The notes under the pieces: generated by a model
What the model was told of the DNA's origin: nothing
What the model saw: the letters and a program-made list of their open reading frames with translations, nothing else
Databases searched by the model: none
Translations under genes and position numbers: made by a program
In this document: piece by piece, positions 23,863 through 32,999 of the stretch
Position numbering within the stretch: the stretch's first letter is position 1
Layout: every line of letters starts with the position of its first letter
Assembly (NCBI GenBank): GCA_963766445.1
Contig: CAVXZW010000021.1
Location: forward strand, 61,068 to 125,067
DNA from: JAICYJ01 sp963766445
GTDB taxonomy: Bacteria; Actinomycetota; Thermoleophilia; Gaiellales; JAICJC01
DNA length: 64,000 nt
Direction of reading: 5' to 3'

Positions 23863-25041
23863 CTAGAGCGCGGCGACGGCTTCCAGGAAGCGGTCGATCT
23901 CCTCGGCCGTGGTGTAGTGCGCGGCGCCCACCCGCACGGCGCCGCCGGTCTGCTCGAGGCCCAGCCGCTCCATCAGCTCGAGCGCGTAGTAGTTGCCGTC
24001 CCAGACGAAGATGCCCTGCGCGCCCAGCGCGGCGGCCACTGCGGCCGGCGTCCGGCCTGGGACCGTGAAGGTCACGGTCGGCACCCGCCGGTCGAGATCA
24101 CGCGTGCCGTACTGGTGCACGCCGTCGATCCGGTCGAGCCCCTCGATCAGCCGCTCGGTCAGCAGCCGCTCGTAGCCCGTGATCGCCTCGGCGCCGATCG
24201 ACACCAGGTAGCGGGCGGCGGCGGCCGTGCCGGCGATGCCCTCGAGGTTGACCGTGCCGGTCTCCCAGGAGCCGGGCGCCTCGTCGTGGGCCGGCCGCAC
24301 CTTGTAGGGCTTGATCCCCTCGAGCAGCTCGGCCCGGCCGTACAGCACCCCCACGTGGGGACCGTAGAACTTGTAGGCGGAGCAGACCAGGAAGTCGCAG
24401 CCCAGCGCGTGCACGTCCATCGGCCCGTGCGGTGCGTACTGGACCGCATCCACGTAGCTGAGCGCGCCCGCCTCGCGCGCCATCCGGCACATCGCCGCTG
24501 CGTCGGAGATGGTGCCGGCGCCGTTCGATGCCCAGTTGAATGCGGCGATGCGGGTGCGGTCTGACAGCTTGGCGGCGAAGTCGTCGAGATCGATCAGGCA
24601 CGCGTCGGGGTCGATGTCCACCTGGCGCACGGTGACGCCTCGGTCCCTGGCCGCCAGCAACCATGGCGCGACGTTGCCGTCATGGTCAACGCGGGTGACC
24701 AGGATCTCGTCGCCCTCGCCCAGGTCGCGCGTCAGCGCCCGCGAGGTGTGGAACGTGAGCGTCGTCATGTTGGCGCCGAAGACGACCTCGCCGGCATCGC
24801 AACCCAGCAACGCCGCCATGTCGGCGCGCGCGCCGGACAGCACCGCGTCCGAGGCCTGTGACGTCTCGAACGGGCCGCCCAGGTTGGCGTTGCTGTGCAG
24901 GTAGTAACTGGACACCGCCTCGATCACGGACTCGTGCACCTGGGTGCCGCCGGGGTTGTCCAGGTAGATGCGCCCTGGCCGCAGCGACGGGAACTGTGCC
25001 CGGATCGCGGTGACGTCGAAGGTGGCAGCTGTGGCGCCGAT
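23863..25041 (-). CDS. Cysteine desulfurase-like PLP enzyme (VC1184 family)
   Basis: Class-V aminotransferase fold. Conserved features are YLDNPGGTQ near the N-terminus, NANLGGPFETSQASD, FGANMTTLTFHTSRAL, YVDAVQYAPH and the PLP-lysine peptide VCSAYKFYGPHVG. The length is about 390 residues. Members resemble SufS/IscS but their substrate is unproven. The start is unclear. The conserved N-terminus lies upstream of GTG 24939, yet the in-frame codon placed 6 nt after a TAGACT -10 is ATC (25041). An ATG at 25066 would need one inserted base. Divergent from the Lpd-like gene. Confidence 0.85.
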   Translation of the reverse strand: MGATAATFDVTAIRAQFPSLRPGRIYLDNPGGTQVHESVIEAVSSYYLHSNANLGGPFETSQASDAVLSGARADMAALLGCDAGEVVFGANMTTLTFHTSRALTRDLGEGDEILVTRVDHDGNVAPWLLAARDRGVTVRQVDIDPDACLIDLDDFAAKLSDRTRIAAFNWASNGAGTISDAAAMCRMAREAGALSYVDAVQYAPHGPMDVHALGCDFLVCSAYKFYGPHVGVLYGRAELLEGIKPYKVRPAHDEAPGSWETGTVNLEGIAGTAAAARYLVSIGAEAITGYERLLTERLIEGLDRIDGVHQYGTRDLDRRVPTVTFTVPGRTPAAVAAALGAQGIFVWDGNYYALELMERLGLEQTGGAVRVGAAHYTTAEEIDRFLEAVAAL

Positions 25042-25051
25042 GCCGACAGTC

Positions 25052-25057
25052 TACGAT
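25052..25057 (+). promoter_or_regulatory. -10 element, leaderless Lpd-like gene
   Basis: TACGAT, then 7 nt, then ATG 25065. This spacing favours ATG 25065 over the upstream ATG 25056, which lies inside the -10 itself. Confidence 0.5.
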
Positions 25058-25064
25058 GATCGGC

Positions 25065-26468
25065 ATGCGACTTGCCATCCTAGGTGGCGGACCAGCCGGG
25101 TACGCCGCCGCAGCCACCGCCGCCCACCTCGGCGCCGAGGTCACCCTGATCGAGGACAACCAGCTGGGCGGCAACTGCACCATGACCGATGCGATCCCGT
25201 CGAAGACGCTGCTGACGACGGCCGATGCGATGCTGAAGATCAGCCAGGCCGAGGAGGAGGGCGTGGACTTCGCTCGTGGCTTCCCCGAGGTCAACCTCCG
25301 CCGCACGCTGGCCCGTGCCCGCGCCGTGGCGCTGCACCAGAGCCGGGGCGTCCGCGAGCGCATGGACGGCATGAACGTGCGCGTGCTTCCCGGGCACGGT
25401 GTCGTCACGTCGGCCGACGCTCTGCGTACCCGCGTTGACGACCAGGACATCGAGGTGCAGTTCGACGCGCTGCTGGTGTGCACCGGCGCCTCGCCGTTCG
25501 TACCGCCGTTCGCGCGCCCCGACGGTAACCGCGTGCTGACCACGCGCCAGGTGTTCGACCTGCGCCACCTGCCCGAGCACCTGGTGGTGCTGGGGGCGGG
25601 GCCGACCGGCTGCGAGTTCGCGGACTTCTTCTCGCGCTGCGGCTCCCGTGTCACGCTGGTGTCGGCGCGCGACCAGATCCTGCCCAACGACGACCCCGAT
25701 CTGGCCGAGGTGCTGGAGGAGGTGTTTCTCAAGCGCGGCATGGACGTGATCAAGAACGGCCGTGCGGCCGCCATCGACACCGAGGACGGTGAGTGCGTAC
25801 GGCTGGTGCTGGAGGACGGCCGCGAGCTGGACTGCTCGCACGTGCTGCTCTGCATCGGGATGCGCCCGAACACGATGGAGCTGGGGCTGGAGTCGGCCGG
25901 CGTCACGTTCGGCGATCGCGGTACGCTGCCGATCGACGAGTTCTGCCGCACCAACGTCGAGAACATCTACGCATGCGGCGACGTCACCGGCCAGATCATG
26001 CTCGCCAACACTGCGGCCATGCACGGCCGCACGGCCGCGATGCACGCGCTCGGCCTGCCGGTGGATGCGGTCAGCTACACCGGCGTTGCCTGGTGCGTGT
26101 TCACGCGGCCGGAGATCGCCAAGGCCGGTATCTCGGAGCGGCAGGCACGCATCGACGGCATCCCGGTCAGCGTCACGAAGCACCTGATCCGGGCCAATCC
26201 GCGGGCGGTGATGGAGAACGAGACCGACGGCATCATCAAGCTGCTGTCCGACCCCGATGACGGCACCGTGCTGGGCGGGGCGATGGTCGGCCTGCGCGCG
26301 TCGGAGGTGATCACGACGGTGGCGCTGGCCGTGCACGCGAAACTGGGCGTGCAGGCGCTGGCCGAGACCGCGGCCGTGAACCCGTCGATGTCGGAGAGCC
26401 TGCAGCGCACCGCCGAGAAGGCGGCCGAGGGCATGTTGGGCGTGTCGCGGGTGACACTGACCTCCTGA
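25065..26468 (+). CDS. Lpd-like NAD(P)H-dependent flavoprotein lacking the redox dithiol
   Basis: 467 residues. Pyridine nucleotide-disulfide oxidoreductase fold: FAD motif LAILGGGPAGYAAA, NAD motif LVVLGAGPTGCEFADFF, second FAD motif NIYACGDVTGQIMLA, and a dimerisation domain. The usual CxxxxC disulfide is reduced to GGNCTMTDAIPSK (second Cys is Ala). The C-terminal His-Glu dyad reads VNPSMSESLQ (His is Asn). So it cannot be a normal lipoamide dehydrogenase; mycobacterial LpdA-like quinone reductases show comparable losses. A quinone or transhydrogenase-type role is inferred. Confidence 0.85.
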   Translation: MRLAILGGGPAGYAAAATAAHLGAEVTLIEDNQLGGNCTMTDAIPSKTLLTTADAMLKISQAEEEGVDFARGFPEVNLRRTLARARAVALHQSRGVRERMDGMNVRVLPGHGVVTSADALRTRVDDQDIEVQFDALLVCTGASPFVPPFARPDGNRVLTTRQVFDLRHLPEHLVVLGAGPTGCEFADFFSRCGSRVTLVSARDQILPNDDPDLAEVLEEVFLKRGMDVIKNGRAAAIDTEDGECVRLVLEDGRELDCSHVLLCIGMRPNTMELGLESAGVTFGDRGTLPIDEFCRTNVENIYACGDVTGQIMLANTAAMHGRTAAMHALGLPVDAVSYTGVAWCVFTRPEIAKAGISERQARIDGIPVSVTKHLIRANPRAVMENETDGIIKLLSDPDDGTVLGGAMVGLRASEVITTVALAVHAKLGVQALAETAAVNPSMSESLQRTAEKAAEGMLGVSRVTLTS

Positions 26469-26476
26469 GCCCGCGG

Positions 26477-27235
26477 TTACACGTCGATGCGCAGCCCCGG
26501 CATCGCCAGGTCGATCGGTCCCTTGTATTCCGCTCCGGCCCGCTCGCGCACGAAGTCGTATCCGATCTCCTCGGGGATGTGGGTGAGCAGCAGCCGCTTG
26601 GCGCCGGCCCGGCGGGCCTCGCGCCCGGCCTCGGCAGCGTCCATGTGACCGCGCTCGCTGGAGTCGTTCGAGGCATCGCCCAGCGCCGCCTCGCACACGA
26701 ACAGGTCGGCGCCGTGGGCGAAGCGCGCCAGCCGTTCGGTCGGCGCGGTGTCGGCCGAGAACACGATCACCGCTGACGGCGTCGCGATCTTCACGGAGTA
26801 GCAGGTGGTGTAGTGCAGGCACGGGGCGAACGTGATGTGCAGGTCCCCCAGCCGCAGGTCGTCGTGGGGGTCGTACTCGATCAGGTCGAACGCTGCCTCG
26901 AACGTCTCTACCGATCCGTCCCAGACCGAGGCGACCGTGTCCAGCACCGCCCGGCCGCCGGGCGGCAGGTGCAGCAGCGGCTTGGGCCGGTCGCGCCAGC
27001 TGCCGTAGCGGAAGGCGTAGTGCAGCGGCACCAGGTCGAACCAGTGGTCGGCGTGGAAGTGCGTGATCAGGATGTCGGTCAGCGGCGGCGGGTTGACCGC
27101 ACGCAGCTCCTGCGCGATCCCCGATCCGCAGTCGATCAGCATCCGCCGCTCCTCGGACTCGAGCAGGTACCCGCTGGCCGCCTGGCCTGGGTTGGGCCAC
27201 GCCGGGCTACCGCCGAGAACTGTCCACGACAGCAC
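26477..27235 (-). CDS. Metallo-beta-lactamase-fold hydrolase (RNase Z-like)
   Basis: 252 residues, complete. The metal motif LITHFHADHWFDLVPL (HxHxDH) is joined by later ligands in APCLHYTTCYS, FSADTAPTE and LLLTHIPEE. The layout resembles the RNase Z/arylsulfatase-like branch, but the substrate is unknown. Starts at GTG 27235, 3 nt after the fabI stop, so it is probably co-transcribed with fabI. Confidence 0.85.
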   Translation of the reverse strand: MLSWTVLGGSPAWPNPGQAASGYLLESEERRMLIDCGSGIAQELRAVNPPPLTDILITHFHADHWFDLVPLHYAFRYGSWRDRPKPLLHLPPGGRAVLDTVASVWDGSVETFEAAFDLIEYDPHDDLRLGDLHITFAPCLHYTTCYSVKIATPSAVIVFSADTAPTERLARFAHGADLFVCEAALGDASNDSSERGHMDAAEAGREARRAGAKRLLLTHIPEEIGYDFVRERAGAEYKGPIDLAMPGLRIDV

Positions 27236-27238
27236 CGC

Positions 27239-28018
27239 CTACATCCCCATCGCGTGGTAGCCGGAGTCGACGTAGAGCGTGGTGCCGGTGACCATCGAGG
27301 CCAACGGGCTGCACAGGTAGAGGGCGGCGTTGCCGACGTCGCCGGCCTCGATGTTGCGCTGTAACGGCGACCGGGCCTCGATCACCGCCTCCATCTGATC
27401 GAACCCGGGGATGCCCTTCGCCGCCAGCGTGCGAACCGGCCCGGCCGAGATGGCGTTGACCCGGATCTGCGCGGGGCCCAGCTCGTAGGCCAGGTAGCGC
27501 ACCGAGCACTCCAGTGCCGCCTTCGCGGCGGCCATCACGTTGTACTTGGGGAAGGCACGCTCGCTGGCCATGTAGGTCAGCGTCACCATCGCGCCGCCGC
27601 CGCGCGGCGCCATCAGCGGCTCGGCCGACCGGGCCATCGCGACCATCGAGTAGGCCGAGATGTCAAGCGCGGTCACGAAGGCGTGCCGGGAGGTGTCGAT
27701 GAAGCGGCCCTCGAACGACTCGGCCGGCGCAAAGGCGATCGAGTGGGCGAGGATGTCGAGCCCGCCCAGCCGCTCGCCGAGCTGGTCGAAGGCGGCCTCG
27801 ATGCTCTCGTCGCTTGACACGTCGCATGGCACCACCACATCGGAGTCGACGGTCTCCGCCAGTTTGCGCACCGAATCCTCCAGGCGGTCCCCCTGGTAGG
27901 TGAACGCCAGCCTCGCGCCAGCGCCGTGTAGCGCCTGGGCGATGGCCCATGCAATCGAGCGCTTGTTGGCGACACCGGCGACGAGTGCCAGCTTGCCGTC
28001 GAGGATGCCTTCGGTCAC
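27239..28018 (-). CDS. fabI: Enoyl-[acyl-carrier-protein] reductase (NADH)
   Basis: 259 residues, complete. Last reductive step of type II fatty-acid elongation. FabI features: VAGVANKRSIAWAIAQALHGAGA (nucleotide-binding), HSIAFAPAESFEGRF, the catalytic Tyr-x6-Lys YNVMAAAK, and RVNAISAGPVRTLAAKGIPGF. The start is GTG 28018 with a strong AAAGGAAGG ribosome site. Confidence 0.94.
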   Translation of the reverse strand: MTEGILDGKLALVAGVANKRSIAWAIAQALHGAGARLAFTYQGDRLEDSVRKLAETVDSDVVVPCDVSSDESIEAAFDQLGERLGGLDILAHSIAFAPAESFEGRFIDTSRHAFVTALDISAYSMVAMARSAEPLMAPRGGGAMVTLTYMASERAFPKYNVMAAAKAALECSVRYLAYELGPAQIRVNAISAGPVRTLAAKGIPGFDQMEAVIEARSPLQRNIEAGDVGNAALYLCSPLASMVTGTTLYVDSGYHAMGM

Positions 28019-28104
28019 AACCTTCCTTTCGCGTGGTTCGGAAACCGCGCAGACGCTAGCACGGCGGCGACGGGTTCGGCCGTCAGGTCGAAGGCCTTGG
28101 TGAC

Positions 28105-30040
28105 CTAGCGCTCCGGCCTGAACTGCGTGAGCACATCCGGGTCCTCGAGCGAGGAGAGGTCACCCGGATCCTCGCCCAGCACGGCCGCGCGCACGGCACG
28201 CCGCACGATCTTCGCGCTGCGCGTCTTCGGCAGCGCGGTCACGAAGCGTATCTGCTCGGGTGCGAAGGCCTTGCCCAGCTCGGCAACGACCGTCTCGCGC
28301 ACGGCCGCCCGCAGCGCGTCGTTCGGCTCGACCCCGATCTGCGGGACGCAGAACAGCCATGCCACCTCGCCCTTCACCTCGTGCGGTACGCCGATCGCAC
28401 AGGCCTCGGCCACGCCCGCGCAGCGTACCGCCGCCGATTCGAACTCGGCCGGGCCGATCCGCTTGCCCGCGACGTTGAGGGTGTCGTCGGATCGCCCGTG
28501 CAGGTACCAGTAGCCGTCCGCGTCGACCGACGCCCAGTCGCCATGCACCCAGAGTCTCGGCCAGCGCGACCAGTAGGCGTCCAGGAACCGCTGGCGATCG
28601 CCCCAGATGCCGCGGGTCATGGACGGCCAGGGCTTACGGCAGACCAGTTCGCCCACCTCGCCCGGCGCCACCGGCTCGCCGTCGGGCCCCAGCACGTCCA
28701 TCGCCATGCCCAGCGAGGGCATGCCCAGCGTGCACTCCTTCAGCGGCATCACCGGCATCGGCGAGAGGAAGCAGGCCGCGACCTCGGTGCCGCCCGACAG
28801 GTTGATGATCGGGCAGCGCCGCTCGCCCACCACCTCGAACAGCCAGCGGTATGGGTCAGGGTTCCAGGGCTCCCCGGTCGAGGCCAGGATCCGTAGCGAG
28901 CTGCGATCGTGCTCCCGAACCGGCGCATCGCCGTGGCCGCGGAGCGCCCGGATCAGCGTGGGGGAGACACCCAGCACCGAGATCCGGTGCCGCTCCACCA
29001 GCTGCCACAGCCGGCCCGGGCCGGGGTGGTCGGGCGCGCCCTCCGACAGCACCAGCGTCGCCCCCAGCGCGCCGGCGCCGACCACCTCCCAGGGGCCCAT
29101 GATCCAGCCCATGTCGGTCACCCACATGAACCGGTCGTCAGCGCCGACGTCGGTCTGAAACGCGCACTCCTCGGCGATCTTGACCAGGAACCCGCCGTGC
29201 ACGTGCACCGCGCCCTTGGGCCGGCCCGTGGTGCCGGACGTGTAGATCACCATCATCGGCGTCTCCGGGTCGAGCGGCGGCGCGGGCAGCTCCGCCGGCT
29301 GGCCCGCCACGAGCTCATGCCAGTGGTGGTCGCGCCCGCCGCGCATCGCAGGCCGCGTGCCCAGCCGGTCCCACACCACAACCTGCCGCACCGACGGCGC
29401 CTGCTCGAGCGCCGCGTCGGCGACCTCCTTCATCGAGACCGGCTTGCCGCGGCGCGGCACGGCGTCGGCCGTCGAGCAGCGCCACCGCGCCCGCGTCCCT
29501 CAGCCGTGCCGCCACGGCCGGCGCGCCGAAGCCGGAGAAGATCGGCACGGCGATCGCGCCGATCTTGCAGATCGCGTAGAAGCCCGCCACCACCTCCACC
29601 GACATCGGCAGGAACAGGCCCACGGTCTGGCCGGGCTCCACGCCCAGCTGCAGCAGCGCGTTACCGATGCGGTTGACCTCGGCCTCGAGCTCGCCGTAGC
29701 TGACCGTGCGCACCTGGCCGTCCTCGCTCTCCCAGATCACGGCCGTGCGCTCGGGGCTGTCCCGGGCGTGCCGGTCGACGCAGTTGTGCGTCAGGTTGAT
29801 TCGGCCGCCGCCGAACCAGCGCGTCCACATCGGCCCGTCGCTTTGGTCGTAGACCTGCGTGTAGGGCGTCGTGAACTCGAGCCCCAGGTGCGCGACCACG
29901 GCGTCCCAGAACCAGCCGATGTCGTCCTGCGCCCGGCGTCCCAGTTCACGCCAGTCGGCGATCGCCTGCTCACGCATGAACGCCGTCACCCGGGCACGAT
30001 CGACCAGCTCCGCCGGAGGCGTCCAGATCACACTTTGCAT
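28105..30040 (-). CDS. Acetyl-CoA synthetase-like AMP-forming acyl-CoA ligase (one frameshift)
   Basis: About 644 residues when joined. The N-terminal part (ATG 30040) contains GGGRINLTHNCVDRHARDSPERTAVIWE and AIPVFSGFG-type sequence. The frame changes near 29460. The rest has the AMP-binding P-loop YTSGTTGRPKGAVHVHGG, STGEPWNPDPY, the LSGGTEVAACF core, and HGRSDDTLNVAGKRIGPAEFE. The C-terminal PKTRSAKIVRR carries the regulatory/catalytic lysine. It activates acetate, propionate or a similar short acid; the substrate is not decidable here. The length is one over a multiple of three. Divergent from the HTH-TOBE gene. Confidence 0.88.
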
Positions 30041-30056
30041 AGGTGATACATAGGTG
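30038..30056. promoter_or_regulatory. Direct repeat in the acs-like/mod divergent promoter
   Basis: CATAGGTG occurs at 30038-30045 and 30049-30056, exactly 11 bp (one helical turn) apart, inside the 21-bp gap between divergent start codons. The first copy covers the acs-like ATG. It is a candidate site for the adjacent HTH-TOBE regulator. Confidence 0.45.
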
Positions 30057-30061
30057 CTAGC

Positions 30062-30457
30062 GTGCGCGGTTCTATGGGACGGATGCTACCCGTCGGTGAT
30101 GCCGCTCGAGCGCTGGGCGTTAGCGTGGACACGCTGAGGCGCTGGGAACGGAGCGGCCGCATCGCGACCGAGCGCGATTCGGCCAACCGGCGCGTCGTCG
30201 ACGAGGACGAGATCTCGCGCCTCGGGGGCCACGTCGTCCACCACGTCGACGCCTCGTTCTCGGCGCGAAACCGGTTCGAGGGCGTCGTCACCAGCGTCGA
30301 GGTGACCGGGGTGATCGCGCAGGTCGAGATGGAATCCGGCGGCAACCACATCGTGTCCGTGATCACCCGCGATGCCGTCGAGGAGCTTGGTCTGGTGCCA
30401 GGGGTGAGGGCGGTGGCCACGGTCAAGGCCACCTCGGTGATGGTGGCGCGGCTATGA
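30062..30457 (+). CDS. HTH-TOBE molybdate-responsive regulator
   Basis: 131 residues. The N-terminal MerR/excisionase-type HTH (LPVGDAARALGVSVDTLRRWERSGRIATERDSANRRVV) occupies about residues 8-55. A single TOBE/Mop domain follows (ARNRFEGVVTSVEVTGVIAQVEMESGGNHIVSVITRDAVEELGL). Mop domains bind molybdate or tungstate, so this is likely the molybdate sensor of the downstream modABC operon, an analogue of ModE built on a different HTH. GTG 30062 or ATG 30074 may be the start. Overlaps modA by 4 nt. Confidence 0.85.
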   Translation: MRGSMGRMLPVGDAARALGVSVDTLRRWERSGRIATERDSANRRVVDEDEISRLGGHVVHHVDASFSARNRFEGVVTSVEVTGVIAQVEMESGGNHIVSVITRDAVEELGLVPGVRAVATVKATSVMVARL

Positions 30458-31236
30458 GATCGAGACTGCTGCTCCTGATGCTGGCGCTGCTGGTGGCGGC
30501 GGGCTGCGGCAGCGGTTCGGGCTCGTCCAGCGGCGGCTCGTCGGCTCCGTCGGGGGGCAAGCTGGTCGTGTTCGCGGCCTCGTCGCTGATCGACGCTTTC
30601 CCCAAGATCGCCACCACCTACCAGCAGCAGCACCCCGGCTGGAAGGTTGACTTCGAGTTCCTCGGATCCGACCAGCTGGCTGCGCAGATCGAGCAGGGCG
30701 ACCCCGCCGACGTCTTCGCCGCGGCCAGCACCAAGTACCCCGAGCAACTGCAGAGCGAGAACCTGCTCGGCAAGACCACCAACTTCGCGACCAACACGCT
30801 GGTGCTGGCTACGCCGGCCGACAACCCGGCCGGGATCACCTCCGTCCGCGACATCGGCAACGCCAAGCTGGTGGTGGGCGATCCGAGCGTGCCGATCGGG
30901 GCCTACACCCTGACCGTGCTCGACAACCTGGGCATCAAGCCCTCGTCGCTGAATATCGTCAGCCAGGAGGCCAAGGTCACCGACATCGTCACCAAGCTGG
31001 AGCTGGGCGAGGCGGACGCCGGGTTCATCTACACCAGCGACGCGAAGACCGCCGGCGGCAAGCTGAAGACCTTCCAGCTGCCGGCCTCCGCCCAGGCCAC
31101 CGCCACCTATCCGATCGGTATCGTGACGGCCTCGAAGAACGCAAAGGCGGCGCAGCAGTGGATCGACCTGGTGATGAGCCCGCAGGGGCAGCAGGTACTG
31201 GTAAGCGACGGATTCGGCCCGGCCCCTTCGAGCTGA
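30454..31236 (+). CDS. modA: Molybdate ABC transporter substrate-binding lipoprotein
   Basis: 260 residues. A lipoprotein signal with lipobox LLVAAGC is followed by a Gly/Ser linker. The ModA body reads LVVFAASSLIDAFPKI (oxyanion-binding Ser pair), GDPADVFAAAS, and AGFIYTSDA. It captures molybdate outside the membrane for ModBC. Complete; overlaps the upstream regulator, and its 3' end overlaps the presumed modB start. Confidence 0.94.
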   Translation: MRSRLLLLMLALLVAAGCGSGSGSSSGGSSAPSGGKLVVFAASSLIDAFPKIATTYQQQHPGWKVDFEFLGSDQLAAQIEQGDPADVFAAASTKYPEQLQSENLLGKTTNFATNTLVLATPADNPAGITSVRDIGNAKLVVGDPSVPIGAYTLTVLDNLGIKPSSLNIVSQEAKVTDIVTKLELGEADAGFIYTSDAKTAGGKLKTFQLPASAQATATYPIGIVTASKNAKAAQQWIDLVMSPQGQQVLVSDGFGPAPSS

Positions 31237-32002
31237 TCGGGGCGCTGGCTGCCGGCCTGACGCTGTCGTTCCTGCTGCTGCCGCTGATCGCGATATTCCT
31301 GCACGGCGACCTCGCGGCCGGCATCCGCTCCAGGAGGCGCGCGCCGCACTGTGGCTGTCGCTGCAGCTGAGCCTGGTGTCGCTGGCGGTGATGGTGGTGG
31401 TCGGCACGCCGCTCGCCTACCTGCTGGCGACCCGCTCCTTTCCCAGCCGCTCGCTGGTGATGACCGCGGTCGAGCTGCCGCTGGTGCTGCCGCCGGCCGT
31501 GGCCGGCATCGGCCTGCTGATGGCGTTCGGGCGGCGTGGCCTGCTCGGCCACCAGCTGGCGCTGGCCGGCATCTCGATCCCGTTCACGCGGCTGGCGGTG
31601 GTGATGGCGATGACCTTCGTCGCCTCCCCGCTCTACATCCGCCAGGCCGTGTCGGCCTTCGAGGCGGTCGACCGCACGCTGCTGGAGGCGTCGCGCACGC
31701 TGGGCGCGGGCAGCGGCCGCACCTTCCGGCGGGTTGCGCTGCCGCTCGCGGGCAGCGGGCTGGGCGCCGGCATGGCGCTGGGATGGGCCCGCGCCGTGGG
31801 CGAGTTCGGCGCCACCATCATCTTCGCCGGCAGCCTCACGGGCGTCACCCGCACCGCTCCGATCGAGATCTACCTGGGCCTGTCCGACAACCTGGACGCC
31901 GGGCTGGCGACCGCCGCGGTGCTGATCGCCGCCAGCGGCGGCGTGCTTCTGACCGTCAAGCTACTCGGCGTTGGGAGGGCACGGCGCTTCACGCCTCTGT
32001 GA
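31158..32002 (+). CDS. modB: Molybdate ABC transporter permease (one frameshift)
   Basis: The first membrane segment (GALAAGLTLSFLLLPLIAIFL) is in one frame. After a break near 31335, conserved ModB sequence continues with ARAALWLSLQLSLVSLAVMVVVGTPLAYLLATRSF. The EAA-loop sequence LLEASRTLGAGSGRTFRRVALP and GWARAVGEFGATIIFAGS follow. The start is poorly defined: ATG 31158 is the only standard codon in frame before the first helix, and it lies within modA. The stop overlaps the modC GTG. Confidence 0.88.
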
Positions 32003-32989
32003 CACGTGAGCTGCGCAGCTTCACGCTGCACGTGGAGCTCGACGTCGACGGCGTGCTGGCCGTCGTCGGCCCCTCCGGTGCCGGCAAGTCCACGCTGCTG
32101 CGCCTGATCGCGGGGCTCGATGCGCCCTCGCGCGGCCGCATCGAGTGCGACGGCGACCTCTGGTTCGGCGACGGGCGCGATCTGCCGCCGGAGCGGCGCC
32201 GCTGCGGGTTCGTGTTCCAAGACTACGCGTTGTTCCCGCACATGACGGTGCGACAGAACGTCGCCTACGGCGCCGACGGCACGGACATCGATCCGCTGCT
32301 CGACCGGGTCGGGATCGGGCACCTGGCATCGGCCCGCCCGCCGCGGCTGTCTGGCGGCGAGCGGCAGCGGGTGGCGCTGGCGCGGGCGCTCGCGCTGCAG
32401 CCGCAGGCGCTGTTGCTGGACGAGCCGCTGTCGGCGCTCGATCCGGCCACGCGCGGCGGCGGTTGCTGCGGAGCTGGCCGCCGTGCTGCGGGATGCGGCG
32501 GTGCCCGCCATCGTCGTCACCCATGCCTACGACGAGGCGGTCTCGCTGGCCGGCCGGGTGGCCGTGATCGAGCAGGGGCGGGTGGTGCAGGAGGGCACGC
32601 CACGCGAGCTGCTGGAGGCTCCGCTCACCTCGTTCGTCGCGGAGTTCGCCGGCACCAACTACCTGCCGGGGATGGCGTCCGGTGGCCGGGTGCACCTCGA
32701 CCGCGGCGGCTCGGTGCGGATCGCCGGCGATGCATCCGGGCGGGTCGCGGTGCTGGTCGCACCCTGGGAGATCACGCTCTCGCTGGCCCCGGTCGACGAC
32801 TCGGCCCAGAACCACATCGCCGGGGCGATCGAGCGGGTGGTGCCGATGGGAAACCGGGTGCGCGTCACCATCGACGGCATCGCCGCCGAGATCACGCCCG
32901 AGTCGGCGGAGCGGCTGGCGCTCCAGCCGGGGGTGCGGGTGATCGCCTCGTGGAAGGCCACCAGCACCAGGATCCTCGCCACCGGATAG
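31999..32989 (+). CDS. modC: Molybdate ABC transporter ATP-binding protein (one frameshift)
   Basis: About 329 residues corrected. Walker A VVGPSGAGKSTLLRLIAGL, Q-loop FVFQDYALFPHMTV, signature LSGGERQRVALARAL and Walker B ALLLDEPLSALDP are in the first frame. A single-base insertion near 32460 follows DPATR, then VVTHAYDEAVSLAGRV and a C-terminal TOBE domain complete the protein. GTG 31999 overlaps the modB stop. Confidence 0.92.
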
Positions 32990-32999
32990 GGTCGCGCGG

